From Taeniopygia guttata (lineage: Eukaryota; Chordata; Aves; Passeriformes; Estrildidae): 64,000 bases of DNA. A program made the translations under genes and the position numbers. How positions within the stretch are numbered: the stretch's first letter is position 1; each line of letters starts with the position of its first letter. The notes under the pieces were generated by a model. The model was not told the DNA's origin. It made no database searches and worked only from the letters and a program-made list of their open reading frames with translations. Shown in pieces: positions 22,059 through 38,286 of this stretch. The DNA lies in assembly GCF_048771995.1 (NCBI RefSeq), contig NC_133024.1, positions 27,296,001 to 27,360,000 of the forward strand. The letters run 5' to 3'.

Positions 22059-24495
22059 CATCTTAACTCTTACTCTTGATCCGTTTGCCATGGCAATTGA
22101 TCGCTCCGTATTTAGCCTCTTTTCAGCAACAGCAATAAAAATGTCCACGGCATTTTTAGCTCTGTCTTAAGGATAGACTTACTTCTTCGGAATTTGCTTT
22201 AACAGTGCATTTGCCTAGACTTAGTTTAATCTCTCTGCCCAAACATATCCCCCAAACCATCCTGTACCGTTTCAGTGTATTAGAATGTGCAAGGAGTCGA
22301 ATATGTGTAAGTGCGCCTTTCCCGGCTGAAAGCTGCCCAGCTCGCAAGAATCAGGGGGAAAAAACTAAACCATATGTGTACAATGCCACATTCTGCACTG
22401 CACTATAAGATAAAGAGCTTTGCCGCATCGATTCAATGGAATTCATTAAAAAGAAAGCCAGTGAAGATTATATCCGTATTTGGGAGGCAAATGCTTGTTT
22501 AGAAAATTTATTTGGGACACAATAACGCTGGGTAAGAGTTTGCTAGGTACTAGGTGAATCGGTGATGTGTGAGCCTCAGTCGCCTGGAATAAAAGAGGTT
22601 GAAAAGATACTCGGCGGGGCTGATCCTGGGACCTCGGGAGAAGACGGGAGTGGAGACTCCCCGCTCGGGGTGAGCCCCAGGGGGACAGGGAGAGACGCAG
22701 GAGTGATGCGCTACTCGCCCTCGGCACTGCCCCGGGCTCCAGCACACGGAGCCTCCGATGAAAACGCGAGCGGATCAGCGGGACTCGCCAGGCTTTGCCG
22801 AGACAGGAATAAAAATGAGCAGCGGGATTGATCTATGGCAGCCAACGCTGCATCCTTCACGGAACGGTGCCCGACGCGCAAGGCTTCATTGCTCGAAATG
22901 AGCCAACTCACTCACTAATCGTTTCTATTATCTTTCCCCTCCTAACTTGGTTTTCGTTATACGGAAATTGCTGCAATTTTCCCCGCGGAGATGCTTGAAA
23001 AGAGCGAACACTGCAGCTCGCTGCTGTTGCTTCCCCCGCTTGCCCCACGCACGTTGTCTCCGGGGCATTTCCACGTGAACCTGGAGTTTTGCCTCTAGCT
23101 AATCCCAAAGAGCTCAAACTGTGGGCAATAATACACGACGGGGTGCTCGGGAACGCACAGATTTATTCCCTGCCTCGGCAAAACATGCCCGTAACAGGAT
23201 GAAGGTAATCATTGCCTTGCTTTAAGCCCTCCCCGAAAGCCCGTGGATGGGAACAGAGGCGTGTAACCCTGCCCACCCACGGGCTTGGAGCCCAAGGGGG
23301 ACAGCAGATGCGAGGGGCTCCGGACTCGCCCCTCTCATCCATCACCTCTCTTGCCTCGCCGGGGTTTGGAGACGTGCGGAGACGAGGCAGGGCCAACGGG
23401 AGCTTTAACACCGCACTGCAAGTCTGAGAGAGGCTCAAGGCTGGGCTACACGGCCAGGGTGAGACGTGGCTTTCCAAATCCCACGTCTCCGCTTTTATTT
23501 CGGAGGTAGCGGGGAACGAATAAAGGAAAGAAAGAGGAAAAGGTAGTGTATCGGGAATTCGTACTGCAACAAAAGACGGCGGGCAGACGTTTTTATCTGC
23601 CGGTGCATTCATTCTATCTTTTCTCCATCAGGTGTATTTTGCCCTGTCGCTCCTGTTGCCGACTCTTGAAAATAAAATCACGAAAGTTTCCCAGCGCATC
23701 TATAGTACGCTTCTCCCTCTCTCCCCACGTTACGGAGGTGACGGCTCGGGCTAGCCCTCGGCTCGTCTCATATTTTCCACTTTAAGGGAAGCGGGAGGCG
23801 TTTAGTAAATAACTCCCGATGAGCAGATCTGATCGCCCTGCACAGTTCCCTCACGTATCCTTTTAAAACACTCGGCCACTGAAATAATCCCCAGTTTACG
23901 GCTCGCCTGAGGGAAAACGCTGGGGAATTACCGTCGGGAAAGGGACGGACCGAATCAGTCTCCTTTTCCCTGCAGGGCTTCACAACCCCGAAAGTGGAGC
24001 AGGGACTGCCCCTGCTTCTGCTCTAACATCTGAGGGAAAGAGCCCTCCGGGATGCAATGTCAGGATAGCCTTCAGTGCTGAGGCTGCGTTCCGTGCAGTA
24101 AGCAAGCACCGTTCCAGAGGGAGGGAGAGGAGACTAAGGGGCTCAGAAAGGCCCTTAGACGCGCCTCCTGCTCGCTTTTAACCTTTGGGAGGATGCGGTG
24201 AGTGCCCAGAGTGTTACGCAGGGACACAGCCCAGTCCCTGTGCAGAGCCGCGCATTGTCGCGGCGACACTCCCGCACTCACCCCGCAATACGGGCTGAGC
24301 CGGCTTCCCTTCCCGGGAGAACTAGTTTGAAAGTCTCCTGGACCCGGAGCTCGGAGCCCGCTCCCTCGTCCCGGTCAGGGCAGCGGGACGCATGAAAAAG
24401 CAGTTCCCGTCCCCGTGCCATGAGGAAACAGGGCGCTGTGCGAGGCCGGGGAGCGCAGGACAGCGGGGCCGGGCCGGGATGGGGAGCGTAGGAGA

Positions 24496-24545
24496 GCCGG
24501 GCCGGGCCGGGCCGGGCCGGGCCGGGCCGGGCCGGGCCGGGCCGG
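24496..24545 (+). repeat. (GCCGG)10 pentanucleotide repeat
   Basis: Ten perfect tandem GCCGG units (50 bases). Each unit carries a CpG and, read as GGGCC, a G-triplet, so G-quadruplex or i-motif formation is possible. Probably length-polymorphic. Confidence 0.97.
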
Positions 24546-24599
24546 GTGCGGAGCGGGGTCGATCCCGCGCGGCCCCGCCCGCAGCGCCCCCCGGCCCGG

Positions 24600-24617
24600 C
24601 GCTGCCCCCTGGCGGCC
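24600..24617 (-). promoter_or_regulatory. Good CTCF-like site
   Basis: CGCTGCCCCCTGGCGGCC contains GCCCCCTGGCGGCC, which differs at one tolerated position from the inverted CTCF core GCCCCCTGGTGGCC. The forward motif therefore lies on the minus strand, pointing toward TBX15. It sits 55 bases beyond the GCCGG repeat at the edge of the CpG-rich domain, which is where a domain boundary would be expected. Confidence 0.5.
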
Positions 24618-24809
24618 GCCGCCGCGCACTGCGGCCCCTTCCCGCAGCCGGAGCCCCGCAACGCTCCCCGCGCCGCTCCGCTCCTGCGGCACCTTCCCGG
24701 CTCCCTCCTCTGCCCGCTGAGTTTCGAGGCGGGCAGCGGCGAGAGGCCCGCAACAACAGCAGGCAGGGGTGCTATTGAAAGGAAGTTCTGAAAGAAGTTC
24801 TTTCTTGTG

Positions 24810-24852
24810 CCATCCTCGAGATACTCATCATCCATCCTCGAGATATTCATCA
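24810..24852 (+). repeat. Imperfect 22-bp tandem duplication
   Basis: CCATCCTCGAGATACTCATC is followed by a second copy, CCATCCTCGAGATATTCATC, with one mismatch, exactly at the compositional boundary. Confidence 0.85.
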
Positions 24853-25596
24853 GAACGGAGGGACCAGCTCCCTATCATTCAGGAAATTTAGTAATTATTG
24901 TTTCCCCTCCCTGTAGTAGAATTACCTTTCTTTAGATATTAGATCCTTGGAGTGGCCCTTATGTGCACACTGCAAGGACGAGACAAACATTAAAGGACAT
25001 TTTCAAGTATTTTGCAGCACAACAAGGATATCAAGGTAGAAACCAGCAGCATATAGATTTCTGCAGAGCACACAACTTGGATACTTTCACTCAATACATT
25101 ATTTGAACTACCTGCCCTTCAGTGCTTTTCACTGTTTACTTACACCACAAGCATCACCAAAAGAGCACTTCAGGAAGAAATACTTTAACTCAGTGCCCAA
25201 TGAGGGCATCTTCAACTAGAAGGCTCAAAATGCTTGGTAAATATTAGTTTAGCCTCCCAATATATGTGTAATGAAGTCTCCTATGCCTCATTTATAGTGA
25301 GAAAACTGAGGCAAAGCATCCTGCTCAAAGTTAAGAATCCTGCTCAAAAGCAAAAGAGAAATAAAAAGTAAAACATGTTTTTAGATCTTCTTTGCTTAAC
25401 CAAAGAGCAAAACTCTTTTTCCAGAGAAAGAACTAAAGGAACAGAAAACTGCAAGGCAGACAACAAAGGCTCAAATCAAATTAAAAACAATACACCAAAA
25501 TGGCCTTGATGATGCAGATTTTGGTGTTTTTAATGAAATTGATAGGGAATATTCAATATTCTCCATTTATTAAATTCTCATTTGCAACTATGTTAC

Positions 25597-25633
25597 TTCT
25601 TTCTTTCTTTCTTTCTTTTTTTTTTTTTTTTTT
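25597..25633 (+). repeat. (CTTT)n and poly-T
   Basis: Five CTTT units merging into a run of about 18 T. No retroelement body is recognised on either side. Confidence 0.9.
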
Positions 25634-26064
25634 AATGAAGGGAGGTAAAACACTCCCCCCAAAACCTTGTGGCATCCATTAAATCTTCTCAGGCCACAGA
25701 AATATCCTCATAAGACATAAAGACAACATTTATACTCAAGCTAATCCACCTCCTCAAAGGCAAGCAGAAAGTAGAGTGAAGCCTTTTGGGTTAGAACTTG
25801 CTTGGCTTGAAGAAGAAAAAAGTGGAGTTTCTACTCCTTCCAGTGTGTGATGCTGTTAAGCAAAGTGGATTAAAACAGCAGCAAAGGTCATCACTTCAAT
25901 TTTGTTACACTACACAGATATTTTGGAACTCTGAAGTTTATTTTAATAATATCTCTGTAGGAATTAGGCACATTAGCTATAAGTCACCCAAAAAAGCACA
26001 TTTCATCTTCAGGGGAGCCAGCACAACTCACACATAAATCAGCAACACTTTTGAATTTACAAAA

Positions 26065-26520
26065 TCACAGAAGGGGTCAGGTTGGCAAGGACCAGAGTAG
26101 GTCAACTCCTCCAACCTCCCTGCTGAAGCTGGTTCATCCTGGAGCACACGGCAAGGGACTGTGTCCAGATGGTTCTGGAATATCTCCAGTGAGAGAGACT
26201 CTACAACATCTCTGGGCAATCTGTTCCAGTGCACCTGCACAGTAAGGAAGTTCTTTCTTGTGTTCAGGTGGAACTTCCTGTGCATCAGTTTCTTTCCGTT
26301 GCCTCCTGTCCTGAATGAAGAAGAATGGTGTGACTGGATGCCTGGTTCCATCCTCTTGACAGCCTCCCTGCAGTTACTTACAGACATTGATGAGGCCCTC
26401 TCTCAGACATCTCTTCTCAAGGCTGAACAAGCTCAACTGTTTCAGCTTTTCCTCATAAGATATTTGAGATCTTCAGAATCCCAGCACACCCTTGGGCCAT
26501 TTTGGCAATGGTTATTAAAG
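26065..26520 (-). mobile_element. CR1 LINE 3' fragment, minus orientation
   Basis: On plus the segment reads as the antisense of a CR1 3' end: TCACAGAAGGGGTCAGG, CAACCTCCCTGCTGAAG, GAATATCTCCAGTGAG, CATCTCTGGGCAATCTGTTCC, TCAGGTGGAACTTCCTGTG, CGTTGCCTCCTGTCCTG, GACATTGATGAGGCCC, TTCTCAAGGCTGAACAAGC and TTTTCCTCATAAGA occur in the expected order. About 450 bases are recognisable and moderately diverged. The element's 3' end is at the left. Confidence 0.92.
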
Positions 26521-29500
26521 ACCAAAATGATACTTTCCCAACAGGTCACATTGAGACTACAGAACCTGCAGCACTCATGTGGTGTGCACAGTAAATTCAT
26601 CTACTTCACAGCTTCTTTCTAGAGGGGTTCATGTTGGTGAACTGAAGGTAGGAATGTCACAGTTTGGATCAGTTGTCCCAATGGTGACAGCAGTAACCCT
26701 CTCCCAAGCAGCAAGGCCCTTCCTCCTCGTGTGCCAATATCCATGCATAGCAAAGACAGTAGCTCTGAGACAGAAATGGGTTTAGTCATTCACATCCAGT
26801 GCTTTTCCTCCCTGAATATCCACACAATTTCGACTTTGGGGGTATGCAAACAGATATACCACTAAGAGAAAGTTAATGAGGACTATCTAAAAATAATGGA
26901 TGCCACACTGCCACTTGCAGTTTATATCTGGCCTTCAACCCTAAGGAGAAAATTTCTCTTTTTCCCATTCTTGCTTTAGGAACATCTGCCAGACAGGCCA
27001 TGAAGGAGTAACTGTGGGCAGAGCAAACCCTAACCCACTCATATTTATTTCTTGGCTTAAATACTCAAGAAGCACTTATTGAAATCTTTGTTATTTATTC
27101 AGCAAACAGACTCTTCAAATATATTTGACAAACTGTTTTCAGTCACAACAAAAAGTCAGTCTCACAACATTCAACATACAGGTTTTACTTTGCTCAGAGA
27201 GAGATGTGGCTTAGGGGATGAAGCATGAAGGTAAACAGAGTGAAGGAAGCCAGAAACCACCTACACCAGAAACTCTGGGTAATGCCAGAGAGTAGCCTTG
27301 TTTTGATAAGTTTCTTCTTATCTGGCTTAATGATTTCTTCTTATAAATCCTGGGGCATCAGGAAAAACTTCTCACCAAAGGTAGTAGGGAACATACATCC
27401 AGCATTTCAAACCAAAGTTCCATGAATTTTATCAGCATGTGATTATCATTTCACATTGATGGATGACAACAAAGTCGTGCCAAACTGGAGGAATTGCAGA
27501 GTTACAGATACAACAGCACATGGGACAAGTGACACTATCCATACAGCATCTTCTCTGTGCTTTGTGTCCCCACCTGAACTGTGAGCATCTGGTTTCAGAA
27601 TGGCTTAGGACACAAGAGAGATGTGGAACTACCTTGCTCTGCCATAAGTTATTATTTCCCACCTGTGAGGGTTAATCCAGTAACCCCTCAAATTAGACTC
27701 ATACTGTCCTTACATTATTGTACTGAGGAAGCAGATGGCTTACCTTATGCCACCATCACACTCAGCTGTGTGACTGCTCCTGTCAGCTCCATGAGTGAGG
27801 CTAAAACCATGCTATCACAGGCTTTATAAGCCAAGCTTTACAAGCACGCTGCTACTTCTAAACATTTAATAACTTTTAAGGATTTTTGTTCTGCAGCTCT
27901 TGTCTTGACATTTCATCTTGCACATACGGCAAATGTAGCACATCTGGAACTGATCGAGCCTTCTGGTGTGGCACAGATTTGCTCTGCTCCCATCTCACAG
28001 CCATGCTGGAATGCTGAGAGCACGACAGCACAACAGACATTAAGCTCAGTGCTTAATTTTATGTCCACAGGCAGCATGAGCCCACTCCTGTAGTGGATAA
28101 TCTCATCTTCAGTCATGGTGTTCTGTGACAGCAATTTACAGCAGTGGCAGAACATCTTCCCAGGTGTTAAACTGTTTATCTGTGCAGGAGGCTGGCATTT
28201 GGTTTTATATAAAATAATTGTGACTCCAGGGCTGCTCCTACAAGTGAAATGATCAGTGAATCTTCCACTTCCATAATAATATGGGACTGTTTCAGGTAAA
28301 ATTATTTCTTATTGATACAGAATAAATACTTACATGTCAAACCTATTAGCACAACCAACAGAATAACAGAAAAGACAGTGAGAATCAGAGTAGAATCTTT
28401 TGTGATAATAAAGAGAATTTTCCATTACTTCAGCTGTCATCTGGACAGGACTATGTGATAAAAAGCTTCATTGGGAATTCAATTTTTAATAAGTCTTCTT
28501 TCACAGCTGAGTGAACAAAAAAAAAAATCCAAACCAAAACACCAAAGCTTTAAGCAGATAAATTAATGTCACATACGACTACAGTTTTGCTGCAGCATTT
28601 TTCCCAAAGCTGGCTATATAAGAGACTTTAGAAAAGATAAGAGATGTCTGTGTCCTTCCAAGGCTTTTGACTACACAATACATTGACATTCTTCTTGCAG
28701 CTACTGTCAAATTTACTTAGAAAGAATGAACAGATCAAAAAATTAAAAGGAAATTAGACAGTCCAATACAGCAGAAAGAGGGGCTTTGTTTTCCTGTCAA
28801 GAACAGATAATTTATTTCCTGAACAAAACCCCTTTCCCACTAGACTTCCTCCACCAGCTTGCTAGACTATTTCTCTGTGCAGCAGTCCATCAGTCATTAG
28901 AAAAAAAAAAAAAAGGTAGGCAGCATCCAGGAGTTTATATGCACAGATCAAAATGGTGAAAGATCCATCCCTTGTACTGAATGTAAATCTAACCAAGCTG
29001 GACTGCTGAAAGAACAAACTTTCATCATCAGTATTTACTGCTACACTGTTGTCAGGATCATAATGGTCCTAACCAAGGATAAGAAAACATTAGCTTTGCT
29101 AACCTATGGTTCCCAAAACATTTAGATGCAGGTCAGTCCCCAAGGATCCCATGTCACTGTCGTTCCTTAGACTTTCAGCTCATTTTTATGAATTCTCTAG
29201 CCTTTAATGGATGCAGCCATAATCCTGCAAAGGAGCTTTGCTTGAACTGGTTGTAGATAAACACACACTGAATCAGAACTATGCAGAAAGCCTTCTGGGG
29301 AATCTGAGAAAGCAGGTCATGGTGTTTGAAAACTAAGTATACTTCAACCACATCTTTAAGACTTACAATTAAATTCCAGTATAATGTACAGTATCCATAC
29401 ACTCCAGATATTTGAGGCAGGGATGTATGCTGGAGCAGTCCCGGAGTTAATTTATGGGGCTAACCGTAATTTTGAATCTCTGCTGCAGAAAACACTGTTT

Positions 29501-31469
29501 CTGAATCTAAAATTCTCAGTAAACTCCGTGCTCTAAACTGAAAGCACAGAGCTGAGACCCACTACATGATATCATGACTCCTAGGAACAACTAGCTGGAA
29601 AAATGCATGTCTCAAGTGTATAAATGTTTTTGTTAGATTTTTGCAAGTAATTCACTGTGGAGTGGATGTCTTATCTCTGAAGGTGAGTGAATCTCACCAG
29701 GAGATGCTATGTCTGATACATATGTAATGGTTGGGATCTGCAGTAGGCCAGGTTCACTAACATTACCAACTGGTTAGAGCATAACATCTACTACAGGTGC
29801 ACAGAAATTGCAAGAGAGGAGATTTTGAGTCTAAAGCACAAAGTACTGATGCATTCTAAATAAAAGATCATTGTTTCTGCTTGCTTTTCTTCAGTGAGCA
29901 ACACAGCACAGGGTAAGGATACCTCTCCACTTCTTGACTGTTTTATTTCAATTAGGAAATATATATTTGTTCCCTTTCCCCCACCCTGTCCTGGAAGAAC
30001 ACCTTACAGTGACTTCCACAATAACACAGGGCATGTCTATACCACACTGCAGCTGGGATGAGGAGTGTGCTTCTGCAGAAACTCCTCACCAACTGCACTT
30101 CAGCTGACATCACAGAGAAGTCTTGAAGAATGTGATTTGGATAAAAAAAAACATGAAAATGTGTTTCAGGAGTGCATCTATTTTGTTGCAAACAAACATT
30201 AAATCCCCAGCACCAGAGTTAATGTGAAATAAATAACTATGAAACATAAAGCATCAAGTCTTCTCCAACAATTTTTCTCTAAGCAGCTATTCCAACTCAA
30301 CTGCACTCCTTAGTTAACATTGCCACAGAACCCTATACAGAATGGGTGTTAATATGACATTCCCAAAGGGAAACAGGGAGGTAGAAGAGGAGAGAGTAGC
30401 TTGGAATCAACTCATTGCTTCAAGCTCAGCTAAACCACCTGAGTGCCAAGATGGTTAACTTTGCAGAAAAAAAAAACACTCTAAAAAACCTGAAATAGGC
30501 AACAGATACCTGCAAACATCTACATTTGTTGTCTCCTCTCAAGGGATTCTAAGGATCATGGCTGTTAATGGAATCGGGATTATTTCACTGGGCAAACACA
30601 TATTATTTTGAGAATTCCTCCACAGAAGCAACTGAAATGAAAAGCTTAGTTAACAATCAGTAGGATAATATACTCATTTTACACAAGTTTAACTTTTCTG
30701 AAGATGAAAAAACATGTATATTTCCTTACTTGAAGGAAATAGGTCAGGCAAATAAGACTTGTTTGACTGATAGGGGAAAGGGAAGGAAAAACCCTCAATG
30801 TATTATTGAATTAAAAAGAGGCAAATTAGTGTATTTGATTGAAACACAGCTAAATATGTAATGCCTTAAACCCCTAGCTCAAAGAAAAGGCTATTTTGAA
30901 GTTTTTTTCCTGCTTTACTTACATGATTTTCTGAAAAAGGATCCAACAGTTTTGGAAAGATTGCTCAGAACAGTTTAAGCAACAAACCAAAATTACCTGT
31001 TGGCGTCAACCCCTCCCATGAATGCTCCTATTTTCCTTCCACTGCAGAGAAGGCATGTTGAATGGCAATTCTATATATTAGGTGATTTGAGTATCAGAAG
31101 TGTAAAGAGACCTTGAAACTCTGAGTTGTCTTTTGAATATATGTTTGCTAGTGAAAAAGAGGTACAGGTAGAAACTAGATACACTAGTATTAAAGATTTT
31201 CAGAGTCTTCATGAGGACCGTGTTAGCTTCTCTTAAGGTATATACTGTGGGACCTTTGCAGAAATCAATCTATATTAAAAAGTGCCACAGCAAACATTTT
31301 ATGCCAAGTCAGGAAGCAGCAGTAATTGTGTGCCTTAGTTTTTCATCTTAGTGCCCCAATGCAGCTGTTAAACACTAACAAAAGTTTCATAAAACTATGT
31401 AAATATGTGCAGTTATAACATGTCCTTTCCTTATCCACTGCAGCCTATTTAAAACCAGGGACAATTTTT

Positions 31470-31750
31470 GAATATACTTATTCTTTCCAGAGGACATTAC
31501 CTTAGGCTTGTCTATATTGAGTTTGGTTCCAATCAGTCTGTCTCCATCCACTCTGCTTCTCTAGACTTGACTAATTTTAGAAAATCTGTCATCATGAAGT
31601 TCTTGCATGGCAGTTCTCTTCTTCAGATCCCTAACAAATAAATACAGGTCTCAGCACAGATCTGGAGGTGCTCAGTCCTCAGCTTTATGTTTTGGAAAAT
31701 TAAATATTTCTTTCTGAATCAACTCACTATAATTAACTAAATACTGCTTT
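31470..31750 (-). mobile_element. Ancient CR1 fragment, minus orientation
   Basis: The order of words on plus (GGACATTACCTTAGGCTTGTC, then a TCTCTAGACTTGACTAATTTT-like segment, then CAGATCCCTAACAAATAAATACAGGTCTCAGCACAGATCTGG) matches the antisense of the reverse-transcriptase region of old amniote CR1 elements. It is strongly diverged and its boundaries are approximate. Confidence 0.6.
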
Positions 31751-32908
31751 TTAGAAAACCCAAAACAACCAACCAGCCAACTGCACTATGTAGAACCCAG
31801 CCATGTAAGACTGCAATCCTTCATGACAAATGCCACAGGCATAGCGTGGTTATGAGCTGCCAGAGTACAGGATTAACTCAATTTACATTACAGTAAAGCA
31901 ATTTCAAACACAGCATCATGAAATGTAACGACACAGCTAAAAAAGTTGGCACAGGATCAGTAGGGCTTTCATTACCTTTTAACATGTACTACTCTCCCTC
32001 TTCAGAACATGGTGTCTCCTTTTGGCAATGCCCCTTTGCCACACATTCCCCAACAAGTGCCACAATCCATGGGTCCAAATCCGTGGATCTTGTGAGGCCC
32101 AAGATTAGGGCAGGCTAACACTGCTCTCCCATCACTTCACTTTCTCAAGGCTCAGTAGTGAAGAGTCCATAAAGACCCATTTAATTCTGTTATGGCTCTG
32201 ACCGTAGCACAATTTTCTAAAGAAGCAATTTTGTAAACTTTATAGAAAGTTCTCTGATTCTCAACCCAAGATTTCTTTGATTCAGGATTACATCTCTTCT
32301 ACACCTTCTTAAAAGCTATTCTAGACTTGATGCTGGACTGAAAATTCTGGAGCTCCTTGCTAAACAGAACAGCAGGTGAAATAGGAGAAGCTGAAGCACA
32401 TGTCATTTCTCACTGAAGTACCTTAGACCTGACCAGCAGGATGGCACAAATGGCAGAATTGAAATTCACTTCACACAAACTACACAGATACAAAAGAAAA
32501 TTCACACTGAAATTGAAGAAACTAAAGAGAGAAGTTCCCTCTTCATCACCCTGAGCATTTATTTTTGAGTCTCTGGTTTTGTTTTGGTTATCCAAGAACA
32601 TGTTCAATCAGCATATCAAAGCTGAATAACCCCCAATAGGATAAATTGTCCATCTGTAACAACAGCACATACACAGCTAAGTATGTTCTTGAGAGGATTA
32701 CAAATCTTTCTGCTAGATTCTGGTCACCTTGCCTACACTTCAGCATCTTGCAGTGGTCAGTAGAAAAATCCAAAAACCCACTCAGGCAATCTTATAATCT
32801 GCTTTTGCATAATTTCTTTGTGAATTGTGATTGCTTCTGTCCTCCCTCTTTAACTATCCAGACAAGCTTAATGCTGGTCCCGCTGGAAATATCTGGCTTC
32901 ATGCACTT

Positions 32909-32914
32909 TTTAAT
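32909..32914 (-). terminator. Candidate WARS2 polyadenylation signal (ATTAAA)
   Basis: On the minus strand ATTAAA lies about 150 bases after the WARS2 stop codon. A canonical AATAAA lies at 32558-32563, about 500 bases after the stop. Either could end the transcript, and nothing in the sequence decides between them. Confidence 0.3.
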
Positions 32915-33063
32915 GCAATCACCTTCAACGTTCTCCTTGGATCTTCCTGGAAAGAATGTTTTTGTTTCAAAACAAAATGATTAATAATTAATAAATGATT
33001 TTGTTACAAATAACAAAATCTCTGTCCCATGACACAAAAGTCCTTGCAACTACTCAGCAGCTT

Positions 33064-33512
33064 CTATTGAAATCCCACCAGTCTCTTTATTTCTTGATAG
33101 ATAGGAGCAGCCAGCTCTTTGGCTTTCTCTGCTCCATCCTCTAAAACTTTTATCAAATGAGACTTGTCTTCCTGGAGTTTCTTGATTTCATTCCTGATAG
33201 GTGCGAATTTTTGGATAACCGACTCTGCTACCACCATTTTGTAGTGAGCAGTGTCGAGCCCAGTGGCTTGGTGCAGCACCTCTCTGATGCTAAGCCCTGT
33301 CACTGCAGCGTGAATGGACACCAGATTGGAGACACCGGGGCGAGCAGTGGGCTCGTAGGTCACCTCCGAGGTAAAGTCAGTCACAGCTTTGCGAAATTTC
33401 AGCACTATTTCATCAGGGCTGTCTGCTATGCTAACAGTAGCTAACTTCTGTGGGTCTGACTTGGACATCTTCACTGATGGATCTCTGAGTGATTTTATTT
33501 TCTTTGTTGTAC
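33064..33512 (-). CDS. WARS2: WARS2 last exon (human exon 6 equivalent)
   Basis: C-terminal part of mitochondrial tryptophanyl-tRNA synthetase, which joins tryptophan to mitochondrial tRNA(Trp) in the matrix. The exon starts after an AAG acceptor preceded by a 16-base T run. The first two bases complete a serine codon from the previous exon. It encodes 148 residues and ends at TAG in GFQ-stop. SVKMSKSDP near its start holds the KMSKS loop of class I synthetases, which stabilises the ATP transition state. The rest ([17 protein letters not shown], then [16 protein letters not shown]) is the helical anticodon-binding domain, with strong similarity to human WARS2 ([12 protein letters not shown] and KRLVGF are conserved). 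No frameshift or premature stop is seen. Confidence 0.97.
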
Positions 33513-38200
<4,688 letters not shown>

Positions 38201-38286
38201 TTGTACAGCAAAATATCTGCTGCTTGAAGCACAGGGTAAGTCAACAAACCAACAGTTCCTTCGCTATTCTGGCTGGCACGCTTCAT
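38201..38286 (-). CDS. WARS2: WARS2 exon 4 equivalent
   Basis: An 86-base exon encoding [20 protein letters not shown] then QAADILLY plus two bases of a lysine codon. [17 protein letters not shown] is the invariant Rossmann-fold segment of mitochondrial and bacterial tryptophanyl-tRNA synthetases that lines the tryptophan pocket. Human WARS2 has the same block after a variable AKTTKQKHDG-like linker, which here reads [10 protein letters not shown]. Acceptor CCAAACAG and donor TACAA|GTAAGA are canonical, and the exon starts in phase 0. Confidence 0.97.

Larger units (their letters stand above)
24270..24775. promoter_or_regulatory. Terminal CpG island of the upstream domain
   Basis: Very GC-rich and CpG-dense, with GC-box-like GGCCCCGCCC at 24571-24580. 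It is the last CpG island before the composition drops. I find no convincing coding exon: the arginine/proline/alanine-rich frames on both strands are compositional. It could be an orphan CpG-island promoter for a non-coding RNA or an insulator. A donor-like GGG|GTGAGTGCG lies on minus near 24276-24285. Confidence 0.6.
7900..24780. promoter_or_regulatory. Broad CpG-rich upstream domain of TBX15
   Basis: For roughly 17 kb upstream of the TBX15 promoter the DNA carries repeated CpG-rich blocks (for example 8220-8580, 8960-9480, 9770-10570, 12170-12890, 14540-15600, 16390-17560, 18040-18390, 19500-19920, 21380-22000, 22590-23480, 24270-24775) separated by AT-rich patches. CpG depletion is much weaker than to the right of 24.8 kb. 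Such wide unmethylated, Polycomb-marked valleys are known around developmental transcription factors. No protein family is recognisable in the many open frames on either strand. Repeats are few. Non-coding transcripts are possible but not demonstrable here. Confidence 0.6.
24780..32550. other. AT-richer intergenic DNA between WARS2 and TBX15
   Basis: Base composition changes to AT-rich, CpG-poor sequence. Apart from the CR1 copies and low-complexity tracts listed separately, I see no gene, RNA or conserved-looking element. The short open frames are random. The last few hundred bases before 33063 may belong to the WARS2 3' UTR. Confidence 0.7.

Noticed and set aside
21367..22148. Overlapping long frames around the CA repeat
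   Set aside because: Cysteine/valine runs come from translating the GT/CA repeat. Not a protein.
24278..24850. 190-codon minus frame with PARPGPARPG repeats
   Set aside because: The repeat peptide is simply the GCCGG pentamer translated.
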